Source: Megalonaias nervosa
Taxonomy: Eukaryota > Mollusca > Bivalvia > Unionida > Unionidae
NCBI GenBank assembly: GCA_016617855.1
Contig: JAECUM010003200.1
Location: 1 to 64,000, forward strand
Reading direction: 5' to 3'
Length of the DNA: 64,000 nucleotides
Position 1 is the first letter of the stretch. Each line of letters opens with the position of its first letter. The notes below the pieces were generated by a model. That model was not told the DNA's origin. It did no database searches and was given only the letters and a program-made list of their open reading frames with translations. This document shows, in pieces, positions 34,369 to 46,940 of this stretch. The translations under genes were made by a program, and so were the position numbers.

Positions 34369-36679
34369 TGGCATTTTAAGTGTATGCTTCTCTCTTAATC
34401 TACAATATTCCAAAAAATATGTTTCAAAGATATTGTGAATGCCTGTCTGTTGCATTTAATATTTCCTTTTAAATCTCTCTTATAGCTTTACAAGACCATT
34501 ATGTCCTTTTTGACCTTGCACTGGAATATTCACGAGGGCAAAGTCCACTCACAAAATAGACTTTTTATTGTTCATGCAGGCCGCTTGCATGGTATGGGGA
34601 AATTAGCTCATGCACAATGCCTACATACAACTGTATCTTATTCCCCACAATATCTTTTTAGTAAGAAAGTGAAATAGTTTGTACTGTGAATATATTTATT
34701 TTAATGGGTATCAATGTCATTGATTCACAATGTTTGGTTTGGATTTTTTGTTGGTTAAATTTGTGGATAATGGAAGGCAGTCAATCCTACTGTTTCTACA
34801 GGACCATTATATGTTGACTCTTTAAAGCTGTGGCTTGTACAGACTATGAAATCCATGACAGTTGTTATCCCCATTGTGAATTCATGTCATGCTGTGTATT
34901 ATTATTGTGACACTGAAATGCGGTTTTTACCAGAATATGCTTAAATTTGGGTTTTCACCTGTCTGAATGATCTTGATAAGTTATCTTTTATACAGTAAGA
35001 AAATATTCCAGGCAGCCTAAGGTTTACTTGTCATGTAAAATATCTGCTAATGATTGTTAAAAAGATTAACATAACAAAATTAAATCCTCTGGCAAGTACC
35101 TTTTTCCTTTCTGATTAATTTTGGGGGTTTGTTTTTCAATCTTTTTTGTTACCACTGATGAATAACAACCTTATTAAGGTCTAGATCTGTATGATGGGCA
35201 TTGATACAAGGTCATGTTGTGTTAACCTTGTGACTCACCAAATTACAGCTCAAATTTCTTAAAGAAAAAAATGTCATTTGACACTTATCATTACTTATGA
35301 TAACATTCCCTAACCTGAAATGGAATGCTTTATTTGGTTGGTTATGAAAAAATAAAAAACAAAGAATTCAAAATGTCACCAAAACATGAGCATTTATTGG
35401 TGTCTCTCAGCTCCTCATTATGTCCGAGATTTTATTTTTAATCCCATTTTTGAAAATTATAAAGATCCAGACATGTCTATGTATATATTTTAAGCAGATC
35501 ATGTTTGGAAAGAGTTTATTCTAATAGAATAAAGAAAGGAAAAACAACTTACCATTGATCATTGCTGGTTACTGACCCTTTGTGAACTAATTATGACTGC
35601 TGACTGTCACAACCTAAATGGAAGAGAATAAGGTATGTACAATGATATGGTTCCTCCTGTCAATTTGAATCAAATTTCTATTATTGTAGGTAAGAAAAAA
35701 GTTGCAGGTCATTTCACTACCAATAGGTAACATGCTGTAAAGTGAATAGAATAAATACAGTGACTAATTGAGCTGCATGTAACACAGTCTTATGTACTAA
35801 CTTCATTTTGGCTGAATCTGCCAAATTTCATTGAAAAATACACAATTAATATGCATAAAAGGATTTAGAACCCTTCTGTATTTTTTCTTTTCTGGACACA
35901 AATGAATTTTAAATTTAAAAAGCATCCCACATTTCACTGATTATTCTTTGCTCTAATCCAGTCTAATCTTTCTACTTGTTTCTAAAAAAGGCAAGTTTTT
36001 CTAGCTCATTCTCATTATTTTTAATAACCCACCATCTATTAGGATCTAATTATACAAACTACACCATTAGCCAAGACACCTAAAGCTCAGCTGTAAAGAA
36101 TTTCAAATCATTCTTGGTCATAACTTTTTGTGGAAAAAATATTGTTACCACATTGAGGGAAACATTTGCTTTCAAGAGATAGAAAATAATAATACACTGG
36201 TAGATAATTAAAAGATTTAAATTTATTGGCTGAAAATAATGAGCAGCTGATATCAAACTGAGCCATTAACTACCAGCATGTGCAACAAGAAAAAAAACAA
36301 TCTGGGAGTAGTTTTCAGATATATGCACTAACTGTGTAAATAAACCAAGCTGCATTTTACTTGAGCATTCTATATGCAGTTCAGTGGCCCTTTCTTGAGT
36401 GCTAATATTGTCTTTCCAGTTGGTCATCTGTCATGAATAGTCATGGTGCAAAAAACTGTAAGAAGTTCAACAAGTGCTTTCCAGTTTTTGTCTAATAAAG
36501 TGTTATACCAAAATCCATTATATCTAGAACATTATTAGTAAAACCTATGTAAAATACATTCTGTTGATTTTGATTAAAGCTAAAGATATTGGACTTGATA
36601 CTGTTTAGAACAGGTAAAGATGGGAATGAACTGAGCATTGGATTGTATGATGATCAAATTGCAGTTACAAATCTATCAG
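34369..36679. other. 2.3 kb without a recognisable gene
   Basis: AT-rich, long T and A runs, no open frame of note and no repeat family recognised. Confidence 0.55.
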
Positions 36680-36860
36680 AGCTTGGAGCTGCATTGGCTT
36701 TGAGGTTCCAAAAGGGTGATGGTTCAAATCCTACCTACAGATTAGTCTGGTCTGGCTCCTGTGGTGTGTCCCAGGGCAAGGCACTTTACTCCAATTGCCT
36801 TGGCACTAAATAACCTATTTGTGTTGCTGTACTGTAAAAGCAACACAAGAAACCAATCAG
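36680..36860 (+). mobile_element. SINE-B copy
   Basis: B-box-like 'gatggttcaaatcctacc', then 'ctcctgtggtgtgtccc', 'gggcaaggcactttactcca', 'attgccttggcactaaat', 'tgtgttgctgtactgtaaaa'. The head before the B box is degenerate, and the A box is not certain. Confidence 0.85.
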
Positions 36861-37225
36861 AGCTGTATGGCTACTTAAATCTCTAGTGACATCTGGTTAT
36901 CATCATGAAGCTTATTAGCTCTTTCTCCTTTCTGCATTGGTCCAAGATTTGTGGATCAAACTACCAACAAACAGTACAACAACCATGACACCAACAGTGT
37001 CTCCAGTAGATTGCATTTGTGATAATTTTTGCTTCCAAGTTCTTAAAACCTGAAGGATTATATTTTAAAGACATTTTAATGTTTTTATACCATCCAGAAA
37101 AACACATGCATATATGTTATCATTAGTTTTTATGTCTTCATCAAAAGCCATCAAATTTGTATCAATAAATTGAAAATTAGATAATTAGGATACTCTATGA
37201 AGATATTAATGATGGATACATTGCA

Positions 37226-38690
37226 AAGTGCCCTGCTCACTACAGTGTGCTTGGTAGGGCAAGTGTTTCAAAACCAGAGGACAAAAAAATTTTAATTCAG
37301 GACCATAAATCATCTAAATGATGGCATGGAATGCAGGAAATCTGCCTTATCCATGCTCTGATCAAAGTAAAGGTGCATGATAAATTTGTTAGTTATGCTC
37401 AAAATGGAATTTGGAGGAAGGGCAATTAGGGGTCATAATTCCAGTAAATGATATTGTAGAATGATGGAAATCAAACTTATTTAAGGTCTCATCAGTATCA
37501 AGCTGCATGCCAAATTTGGGTAAAATCTATCCATTCTTGGTAAAATAAACTTGCAGATACCAAAGTCTGGAGGAAGGAACCACAGTGGGCATAACTCCTG
37601 TAAATTATGTGGAACACTGAAAATGAAAGCTATTGAAAGTTCGTCAAATGAAAACCTGTATGCCAAATTTTGTTGACAGCTAGTTAACTTTGGTAAAGTT
37701 ATGCAGCAGGAAGCAAGGACAGGAGGATGGGCAATCGGACTTATGGCACTCTCAAGGTTTCATCAATATAGTGCTCAAAAAGAGGGAGGAGATAGATCCT
37801 GCAAATGATGCTGTGTAAGGCTGGAATTTAAATTCATTCAAAAAGCTCTTATTATTATAAAGCTCTAAGCCAAATTTGGCTAAAATATGAGAAAACTGTA
37901 AAGCTATGCTACATAAATTAATGTCAGCCAGATACACAATCAAGGGGCACAGCTCCAATAAATGATGTCATGGGATTCTGAAAGTTAGACCAATTCAAGG
38001 TCTCATCAAATGTTGCATGCTATATTTGCTTTAAATCAAACCATTATGGTGCAATTAAAAAAGTGAAGATGTCAGACAATTAGGTGGAAGGGGAAATAAC
38101 TCACATAAATATATCAGAATACTGGAAAGGAAGCTTATTATAGGCCTCATCAAAGTAAAGCTGCATTCCAGATTTGACTGAAATCCAACCATTTTTGTAA
38201 AGTTAATCTGTGAAAACCAAAGTCAGAGGGACATTCAAACCAGGGGCAAAACTCTTGCACAGAGACTGTGTGAAATGCTGGAAATCAAACTAATTCAAAG
38301 ACTTACTAATATAAAACCGTATGCTAAATCTGGTTGAAATGCAAACATATGTGGAAAAGTTACGCTGCAGAAACCAAAATCAAGACAGGAAATTCAGGAG
38401 GCATAACCCATATAAATGTTGTGGAATGCTGGAAATCAAACTTTTTTAAGGTCTTATCAATGTAAAGCTACATGCCAAATTCAGCTGAATCCAACAATAT
38501 ATGCTACAGTCAACTTAAGGAAATGAATGTCTAAATTACAATGAAGACTGAAAGCAGCCCTCTTCAGATCTCATCTATATATTGCTGTGATCCAGTTTGG
38601 TTAAATCCAATAATTCTCAGTAAATTTATCCTGTGGAAATGAAACTGTTCATGTAGCGATGGACAGAAATCCCTAATTACACAAAATATG
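37226..38690 (+). mobile_element. Core-repeat element CR4, ~9 units of ~150 bp
   Basis: The recurring anchor is 'tggaaatcaaacttattcaa' with 'ggtctcatca', seen at about 37465, 37618, 37820, 37978, 38123, 38278 and 38430. Around it are 'aaagctgcatgccaaatttg', 'aaatccaaccattcttggta' and 'gtcataactcctgtaaatga'. Spacing is mostly 145-158 bp; one unit near 37755 is partly duplicated. The 5' side has an imperfect hairpin 'tgccctgctcac...tagggca' (37229-37261), and the 3' side has 'gcgatggacagaaatcccta'. A second copy lies at 63430-64000. Confidence 0.82.
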
Positions 38691-39129
38691 TTGACTCACA
38701 AACGACATACTAATTCAACAAAACCATGCTTCATTCCACTATTTCATTTAAATCAATTTCAGTGAAGAGCAAGGTTCACATTTCTTTATGGCTTATGTTG
38801 CAAGAAAGGCATATATGTACACATGCAGTTAACAAAATTATTTTCAGATATGGAAGGATATAATATTTGAGAAAAGTCCTCTTTTACTTGCACATCCCAA
38901 ATTTATCATCTACCACTGAAAATAAGCAGATAAAATATTTGACTTTATAGAATACAAGCAATTTAACTATTATGGGGCAGAATAAAAGCACTTTAGATGG
39001 TGCTTTGTTTAATGGTCACCTATGTAGGCACTTTACATGCTAAATTTAAGCTGCAGAAGCCAGTATTTTCTTATTAGATGTTCAACTGCCCAGAATCTTT
39101 TCATCCCAGAATTTATTTGTTTGTTTATT
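38691..39129. other. No gene seen
   Basis: AT-rich spacer between the CR4 and CR1 elements. Confidence 0.55.
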
Positions 39130-39718
39130 ATATAAATGCAATCCATGCACAAGGAGTGATCAAGAAACTAACTCCAGTACAAAAGTTATTCAGTAAAATC
39201 CATTTGTTTTTATTCACAATGACTCTGACCTTTGACCCTAAAATTGGTCAGCCTTTTCCATACTTTAAGCACAAGCATTCAACAAAATTTGATCAGAATA
39301 CATGTATGATCAATCCAAAAATTAGTAGGCAAGCAATTCACAAGTTTGGTATCTGCAGATAATGAAGTACTCAAGTTATTGTGCTGAAACCATTATTCTT
39401 CTTTCAGTCACAAATACCTTCACCTCTGACCTTCTGCCCCTGAAAAAGATAAGGTTCTTTCTTGACCCCCATGAGAAAAAACTTTTCACAAAGTTTGTTA
39501 ACTGTTCATAGTGGACAACTTTAGTAATGCATGCACCAGCCATTTTTGTTCTTTTAGTTGCAGTGACCTTGACCTTCCTTATGCCAAGTGCAAGTCATTC
39601 AGAAAGTTTGGCATCTATCAATGGAGGGAAATTTGAGTTACTTTTGCAGAAACCAAATTGCAAACAGATGGATGGATGGACATCATAACATAATACACTC
39701 CACTTCACAGTGGGCATA
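39130..39718 (+). mobile_element. CR1 element, ~4 units
   Basis: Units with 'aatgactctgacctttgacc' (39218-39237), 'caaataccttcacctctgac' (39411-39430) and 'cagtgaccttgaccttcc' (39561-39578) alternate with 'aagtgcaag' and 'aaagtttg'. It ends 'acagatggatggatggacat' and 'cacttcacagtgggcataaa', the common CR1 terminus. Confidence 0.82.
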
Positions 39719-39834
39719 AATATATAGAACATACATCCACCCAATTAAAATTAATGGTTGATTGATTATAATGAACAAATCATGAATCTTTGAATTTCAA
39801 CTGGTTCTCAACCCTAATGATTTGATAAGAAAAG

Positions 39835-39925
39835 TGTAGGCCCTAATCTTCTGGTGCATTATGCAGTGCCATATCTGGGTCTACCCTATTCACGATAAGT
39901 GCACATTATGTCCAAGTAAACACTG
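39835..39925. mobile_element. MITE-P fragment (single arm)
   Basis: 'aggccctaatcttctggtgc' and 'attatgcagtgccatatctg' followed by 'ggtcta' corresponds to one MITE-P arm; 'gataagtgcacattatgtcc' follows. No termini remain. Confidence 0.6.
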
Positions 39926-40083
39926 CATACTGGTGTTGTCCTTAACCTGGGCATAAGCTTATGCATAAATTATCCATCCTGGTTTTAGGCCACACAGATG
40001 GTCCGGGCCAGTATGTGTGACCTTATGAATATGCCAGGATAGCAATTTTCTTTCATACCATGCATAAATCATCTAGATAGAAG

Positions 40084-40112
40084 ACATGCAATGTAATGAT
40101 AGCATTGCATGT
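40084..40112. other. Perfect short hairpin
   Basis: 'acatgcaatg' (40084-40093) and 'cattgcatgt' (40103-40112) are perfect complements around a 9-nt loop, with one more G-C pair outside. Isolated; no function claimed. Confidence 0.7.
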
Positions 40113-40529
40113 CACATTAGGAAAAATAATCTTTGTCCTCACAAGGTTTTCAAAATAAGCACTTTTCAATTCAAATGTGTCTTTATTATAGCCAAAGTTA
40201 CAAAGCCCCAAGGACTACATCAAAAGAAAATTGATTATACCTACCCAAAAATATCGAAATCATAAGTATTCATAATGTACAACACAAAATAACTCCACAG
40301 AACCAATTTCAATGTTGGAAAATCCAAATAAAATTCACAGTTTAAATTTACTGCTGGTGGAAAAATTAAAATTTTAGAAAAATAATTTTTGCTGGGAGCA
40401 AAAATATATGCAGTTCCAAATACTGGAATGATATAACAGTTCCCATTCTTTTTCCCTGCTATAACACAACACAGCGCTCCCACTTTATAATTCTGTTCCA
40501 GATAGCTATAAAAGTGACCCACATTGTAG

Positions 40530-40676
40530 CGAATACACTTGCCTATGAATCCTGTGTAAACCCAATCTGCACAGACCCAGATCTGCCACTGCATAATGCA
40601 CTGGCAGATCTTTGTGCAACTTGTTAGGAGTGATCAGTAGAACAACCAACATAGGCTCTGATCTGCGGGTGCATTG
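40530..40676. mobile_element. MITE-P copy, 3'-truncated
   Basis: Left terminus 'gaatacacttgcctatgaat', arm A ('ctgcacagacccagatctgc' paired with 'gcagatctttgtgcaact'), spacer 'gtgatcagtagaacaacc', and the first part of arm B ('taggctctgatctgcgggtg'). The rest is lost. Confidence 0.87.
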
Positions 40677-40752
40677 AAATTCATCCAGAACTGTGGCAAT
40701 TGCAAAAGTCTTACATATATTTCTAGTGAAAAGCATGTCACCATATTCAGAT

Positions 40753-40755
<3 letters not shown>

Positions 40756-40831
<76 letters not shown>
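40756..40831. repeat. (AT)n microsatellite
   Basis: About 75 bp of alternating AT shortly after the truncated MITE-P. Confidence 0.99.
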
Positions 40832-40834
<3 letters not shown>

Positions 40835-40844
40835 AGTGAACCAC

Positions 40845-41420
40845 ATTTGTCTTTCTTTCTTTCTGTGTGTCCCACTTGCCAAACAAGCAGCCACAAGTTA
40901 GAAACTCATGGTGGCATCCAAATTGTGTTCTATTCTTTTTGTATTTTTAGGTTCTAACTTTCTTTTAAACTCACTCATCCCATATTTAAATTTTTTTAAA
41001 ATCTTTTTCTTCTTATTTTTATGTTCAAAATTTTTTTTATCATTCCTGTCTTAGGTCAGGCAATTATTTGTCTTTCTGTGTGTCTCAGCTGCCAGACAAG
41101 AGGTCATTAGTTTGAAACTTGTGGCAGCATCTCAGTTTTTTAATACATTGTTTTGGTCTTTGTATATCCAAACTTTCTTTTAAAATCACTCGTCCCAATT
41201 TTTACAAATTTTTTTTTTGTTGCTGTTCTTTTATTCTCATCCTAGGATGGGCAGTTAACCTAGTATTGCATATAAATACATGTACTCACATTTGATTTTT
41301 TTCTGTGTGTCCCAGATGCCAGACAAGAAGTTGAGTTCAAAATTCATGGCAGCATATCACATTTTTTTTTACTTTTTTGTATTTTTACGTTCAAACTCAA
41401 TATTATTTCATTTGTTTTTA
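40845..41420. repeat. Tandem repeat of ~210-230 bp, nearly 3 copies
   Basis: 'ttctgtgtgtcccagatgcc' with 'agacaag' starts at about 40861, 41074 and 41301. Each unit continues 'aactcatggtggcatc', 'ttttgtatttttaggttc' and 'actcactcatccca', and the first two close with 'cctgtcttaggtcaggcaat'-like text. Copies are diverged and T-rich. Confidence 0.85.
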
Positions 41421-41915
41421 CTTTTGTTTTATTCCTGTCCTAGTTGAAAATGTTGAAGCATTCTTAATGTTGTGAAACTCTTGAACCATGCTACACAATG
41501 CCAGGACGTCATTATTTTTCAGATGAGCTTATTATAAAAATGTGCTCAAGGTAAAATCCACATTATTGTACAATATTACATGTGTACAATGGATGGCAAT
41601 CACTGCTTATAGACAGACAACCCAAGCTATGCAATCATACATTAATCATTTAGCATTACATCAGTGATGAATGGGACCTCAGCAACTGTGTGTTATAAAC
41701 CAGAGTGTTGCCCAAATGATGTACAGGAGTAAACATTGGGAGAGTTCTGTCCGCTATAGTAGTGGAATGGTGATTCATTAGTAAGCAATATTGCAAGCAA
41801 CATGAATGTTGCCACATGAGTCTACATTTTCACCACAAAATAAATATGGACTCTCAATAGGCACTGTAGGTCAATTATGTATGAAAAGTACTAATCAGCT
41901 AGGTAGAGTATAGAG
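41421..41915. other. No gene seen
   Basis: Unique AT-rich sequence before the hAT MITE. Confidence 0.55.
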
Positions 41916-42021
41916 CAGGCATGGGCAACTTCCTTCAGATGCAGGCCAGATAAATGATTTTTAAAGCCACACCCTATGATGGTCTGGATCCAGCCCACAT
42001 ACCATATTTTACCCACCCCTG
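41916..42021. mobile_element. hAT-type MITE, 106 bp, with 8-bp target-site duplication
   Basis: The left end is caggcatgggcaactt. The right end ttacccacccctg, read inward, gives caggggtgggtaa. Flanks are gtatagag (41908-41915) and gtaaagag (42022-42029), matching at 7 of 8 positions. It lies 90 bp upstream of a hAT transposase relic. Confidence 0.85.
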
Positions 42022-42109
42022 GTAAAGAGGATAGTAACTTTCTTCCACTACTTCAATACTGACAGAAAACCGACCTATGCCACATTACAAACTTACTCTT
42101 GATGTACAT

Positions 42110-42600
42110 GATGGTTTGACAAGTTCAAGAGATTCTTAGATCAGCAGACAGCAAAAATCACCACTTTAATGCATAAAGACCTTCCTAAACAGGAGAAAGT
42201 CATCATTACTGTCATTCAGGGTGATATCAGTGCAGCTGTGGATAAGATTGCCACATTAAAACTACTGAAGACTGCCACTACTGCATTATGTTCTGAAATA
42301 GTCCAAACTCTGTTCTGGTATTCCCAATATATCACCAGCTGCTGAGTGCCAGGGCCTGTAACTATGATGACAGACCATTCATTGAAGATATCAAATCTGC
42401 ATTCTACAATAACCTCAAGAAGAGAAACCAAGATCAAATAGAACTCCTTGCCCTGGTGTCAGCTTTGGATCATTCTTTAAATTTGTATCCTTGGTGCAGA
42501 TGAGCAGAGATTAATCACTTATTCAAAATTAGCTGCAAATGCAGAAAGCACAAAGTGGTTTATGTTGAAACTGAAGACACTTCTAATATCAATAGGTTGA
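42110..42600 (+). pseudogene. hAT superfamily transposase remnant (ZBED-like)
   Basis: Two consecutive frames look like the C-terminal half of a hAT transposase. Frame one (42112-42345) starts WFDKFKRFLDQQTAKITTLM (compare 'RWNST..ML.RfleQ..ai...l') and contains LKTATTALCSEIVQTLF (compare 'LkpfkdaT..lSge.ypT.s.v.P'). After a stop and shift, frame two (42339-42503) contains DDRPFIEDIKSAFYNNLKKR and LLALVSALDHSLNLYP (compare 'lk..l...Ry......l.aAsaLDPRfK.L'). The N-terminal zinc finger, most of the catalytic region and the final hATC dimerisation motif are absent or decayed. It is non-functional. Confidence 0.72.
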
Positions 42601-42844
42601 CAGCCAAAGCTACTACTATAACAGGGCTGGCAGCTAAACTGTCATCTGTGCCAGATCTTCATCCATCTCTTTCCAGATTTCCACATCTTTGGCACACTGT
42701 GAGTCACATGGCCTGTGAATGACCCCCACCCCACCCAATCCCCATTAGAAAATGAGGACAATCACTGAATCAGCTAAATGTGCTTTATATGTATTTCAGG
42801 ATGCATTTATAGTTCAGTGTGAGCCTGCAAAGCCAGTAATATAA

Positions 42845-43130
42845 AGGGCTAGTAATGAGGAAGAGCCCATGTTGCCATTAGAGGAAAATCCACTACAGTG
42901 TTAGAAAGGGTTGGTAATGAGGTAGCTTTGTTCAAGGAAGAGCCCATGTTGCCATTACAGAAAAATCCACTACAGTGTTAGAAAGGGTTAGTAACAAGTA
43001 GCTTTTGTTCAAGGAAGAGCCCATGTTGCCCTAACAGGAAAATCTACTCAGTACAGTGGTGGTAAGGGCTAGAATTGAGGTAGCTTTATACAGGAAAATA
43101 CATTACAGTGGTGAAAGTTATGTCAACACA
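42845..43130. repeat. 77-bp tandem repeat, about 3.6 copies
   Basis: 'aagagcccatgttgccatta' starts at 42861, 42938 and 43015 (exact 77-bp spacing). Units also contain 'aaaatccactacagtgttag', 'aaagggttggtaatgagg' and 'tagctttgttcaagg'. The last unit is shortened. Confidence 0.94.
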
Positions 43131-43761
43131 AGTATCCTTTGTTGTCAAAACTGGCTAAATACTATTTATGTAAACCAGACAAGTCAGTGCTTAAATAGAA
43201 GAGTATTTTCCAAAGTAGGGGAAGTTGTAAATGACAGAAGGGCTTCATGGAAACTCAAACATGTCTATTTGATCTGCCAAACAAAAACTTGAAGACTACT
43301 TTCAACTCATAATGAGACACTTGAATAACTTATTTGAAAGTTTGGGACTGTAATCCCAAATCTAGTGATGGCTGACCGGTTTGTTATTTTTTCCTCTAAA
43401 TGCAGTGAGACTTTAATATGCAAGTTTAATGTAATTTGTTTAAGATTACTTCATAACATTATCATGCTGACAGTTTAATTGTCTGTATTATTAACATTTG
43501 TTCCTTTTGTCACCCAAGAGGAATACCACAGATCTGATGATAGGTTTTATATTTTAAAATGTAAGAATAGTTTAATGTGGAAATTGGTATATTTTATTTT
43601 GTATTTCTTTAATATTGATGATGACACTTTAATACTGGACTGGCAGTCAATTTTTACTTTTTCTTAAATAAAAAAGTAAGAACAGTTTAATGTGCAATTT
43701 AACTGGCCAGTTTTTGTTTAATGATTTTTTGCTTCTAATGATGATGATAATAACACTAATA
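43131..43761. other. No gene seen
   Basis: AT-rich; a phrase 'aagaatagtttaatgtgg / aagaacagtttaatgtgc' recurs at about 43563 and 43678. Confidence 0.55.
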
Positions 43762-44223
43762 CTGGCTTGATGAATTTAGTACTGGCTTGATTACTGTAAT
43801 ACTGCCTTGACAATTGTAATACTGGCTTGATTACTGTAATGCTGGCTTAACAACTGTAATACTGGCTTGATGGCTGTAACACTAACTTGACAACTGTAAC
43901 ACTGGCTTGATGACTGTAATACTAGCTTGACGACTATAATATTAGCCTGATGACACTGTAATATTGGCTTGATTACTAATACTGACTTGACAATTGTAAT
44001 ACTGGCTAGACTGTAATACTGGCTTGATGACACTGTACTACTGACCTGATGACTGTACTACTTGCTTGATGACACAATACCGGCTTGACTGTAATACTGG
44101 CTTGACCACTGTACTACTGGCTTGACAATACATTAATAATGGCTTGATTACTGTAATAGTGGCTTGACTGTAATAATGACTTGATGACAGTAATACTGGC
44201 TTGATAATGGTAACACTGGCTTG
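43762..44223. repeat. 20-bp degenerate minisatellite, ~23 copies
   Basis: The consensus ctggcttgattactgtaata is repeated with single-base changes and small indels (17-23 bp). Reverse-strand open frames (43791-44033, 44038-44403) with Ser-Gln-Tyr and Ile-Val-Lys-Pro phrases are products of the repeat. Confidence 0.96.
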
Positions 44224-45568
44224 GGTTTCTTGGCACATCAGTGCAATCTTGGCTACCCATTGTACAGTGCTGAATAAGGTATAGCTAACCCTCTCATGAC
44301 ATGTGAGAGGGTACATTGGGCCTGTTCTAACCACCATCCCCCAGCCCACATGGGGACCAGTTACTATATAGAAGACCTTCCATAGAAGAGGAAAAATAAT
44401 CAATCACTAAATAATCACCACTCCATGAAATGGATAGGAAATGCAATCCTACCACATTGCTATGATTTCCTTCTGACTCCTCATCTCCCATATTATCTGA
44501 TAATTTCAAACTCCATGCCCTATATTATGACTTAGATGCTACCTAGGATATGCCAGTACCATCCCATCCATACAGTAGGGCTAACATTGCAACATCTTTG
44601 GATAGATTTGAATAATTTTTCAACTGCCTTTTTAATAAAAGTTTCTAGTACATAAACAGATCCTAATCTACCAGTAAAAACATTACGTATAGTTCTAGGT
44701 CTCTGTGTACCAGTAAAAATATCACAGTATTATTCTAGGTATATGTGTATATTTTTCTCCTAAAAGGCCTTGACAGGTGTAAGAATATATATGGTTAAGC
44801 CATTAAAAGAAGTGTAAGTAAATCCCAGACAGATGTTTTGGATCCTGAATTTGAACCAATTTTTTTCAGATTACAAAGCAATGACCCATTTAATGGCAGG
44901 AAATACATGTGTATATAACAACCAAGAATGGTTTCATTGCCAAGTTTGATAGCGGAAAAAGACCTTATGATAGAATTTCTGTTTGATTTTCGTTTTCATC
45001 ACATATATTTAATTAATTTCAGAGTCTGATTAAAATATGGTAATTTTAGTTTAAACAGGTACAGGTAGGCTATATAATCTTGCAAGTTGAACATACAATG
45101 GTGGCATCACAGCTAGATTCATTTCATATTTTGCTGGAAATTTCTTTATATTCATTTCTTTTATTTAGTATAGGTAGATTGTTTTGAGTCTACCCAGAAG
45201 GTTCAAAGGAAAATTATCCACAAGCTGCAAGATACCATTACTGTCACCATTTTAAATCCCATTATCACTAGATCAAATATATACTGTATCAATTTAACTA
45301 CATAGGCTTGTACAATTTAAAGTGTCTGCTCTTATGGGTCATATACCAGTATCAGTAATCCAATCTTACAAATTGCCATAAGCATTTTGTCAGACCCAAA
45401 ATAATTAATGGACAAGGAGTGATCAGATATTACTTTTCCTGCTGTCTATTAATTTGTGTGCAAATGAAAATTATCGTCCTTCCTCAAGCTCTTGTACAGA
45501 AATTATTGTTCTATTGAGTACTGATGAGCCCAGCATATTTAATGCCAGTCTGAAAAGGCTAGCTAGAA
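44224..45568. other. No gene seen; one short hairpin
   Basis: A perfect 9-bp hairpin (accctctca / tgagagggt, 44288-44312, 7-nt loop) follows the minisatellite. 'taccagtaaaaa' recurs at about 44670 and 44710. Otherwise unique AT-rich sequence. Confidence 0.55.
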
Positions 45569-45769
45569 TACTGTATGCACTCACTTATAAGTCTAGTCAA
45601 ACTGAAAATAATAAAGATCCTGATCTCCCATAGCATAATGTGCCTGCAGATCAGGGTCAATACTGTTTGTTCTACTGATTATTCAGAACAAATGGTACAG
45701 ACCAAGATCTACTGGTACATTATGCAACAGTTTGCTGTTGGAGTAATCTTATAAGCAAGTAAAACAGTA
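45569..45769. mobile_element. MITE-P copy, inverse orientation (arm B first)
   Basis: Left terminus 'gtatgcactcacttataagt', arm B ('aataaagatcctgatctccc' to 'tgcagatcagggtcaata'), spacer 'tgttctactgattattc', degenerate arm A ('acagaccaagatctactggt'), right terminus 'taatcttataagcaagt'. Confidence 0.87.
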
Positions 45770-46940
45770 AGTTACATTATATTCTTTCTTGCAAACAAGA
45801 GCAGTTGCATAGTAATGTTTTGATTTTTTTCTGTTACAAATAGAGAATACTAGTCACAGTTCTGGAATTTGTTTTTCTTTTGTTCAGGCAGATATACTAC
45901 CACTGGAGATAAATGTGCACAAAGGTCTAGTTGTGTTAATAGTGAGATTCCAACTAAGTTATCTTTCATGGTAAGAGTTACTTCCCCTTTGCACACATGC
46001 ACTTGAATGAAAAAAAAATGGCAATGGCAAACAGAAGCAATGGACTTCAGTTATAAAAATCTGACAGCCTCTACACAGAAATGAAGTATAGCTTAATTCT
46101 TCATCTAGTATGTACTGAATGTAAAATGAATTAACTAAGCTTGATTCTAGTTGATGCATATATCACATGACTGGTCAGTCTTTAAAGAGGTCACTGGATT
46201 CAAGATGGCAAACTAGCAGTGTGGGTGAGCATGTGATCCCTAAGGGTAGTACTGATTCAATGAAATTATCATCAAACTTTAACTTGGTAAGTATCATTTA
46301 ATTTTTTAAAATCTCATTGAACCTTTCATACCCTAAGGGAACCCATGAGATTTTAAGAGTGTGCCATGTGACAGAATCATAGTAGGTTAAAAGACGAATC
46401 ACTGTGCATCGTAAAATCATGAGAATTTATTATGCAAATTCAAATGAATATAGTAAATGCACGTAAAGCATGTGACAAATTTAATAGCAATGTCAATGTT
46501 AATTGCCAGAAGCAAAACCAAACAGTTTTTCACTGAATGTCAATTCAGATGTGATAGGTTTCAGAAAATATTTCAGGAACATGAGTCTTTACTCCAATCA
46601 GGTGTTTTTAATGTTGCATCCACAGGCACCTTATCTGAACACTAGTGAATGCCATTGTTCAGTGTTGGTGGCAGCAGCTGTCTAGGTGGATTGTGTAGCC
46701 ATATTAAAATAGTGTTCTTGTTCACTGTCTGAAAAGGGGCCTGGAAACTAAAAACTAGTTTGGTTTCATTACTCCTAATACTGTTTATCTAATCTAAATA
46801 TCTACAATAGTAATGACTGTACAAAGTCGTGTGTCTGCTGCAGAAGCTGCTATGCAAATTTCACCCGCATGATTTCATCTACATGACTGCATAAAACCAC
46901 CTACTATAAAGATAACACTACAGTTCTTATTTACATATTA

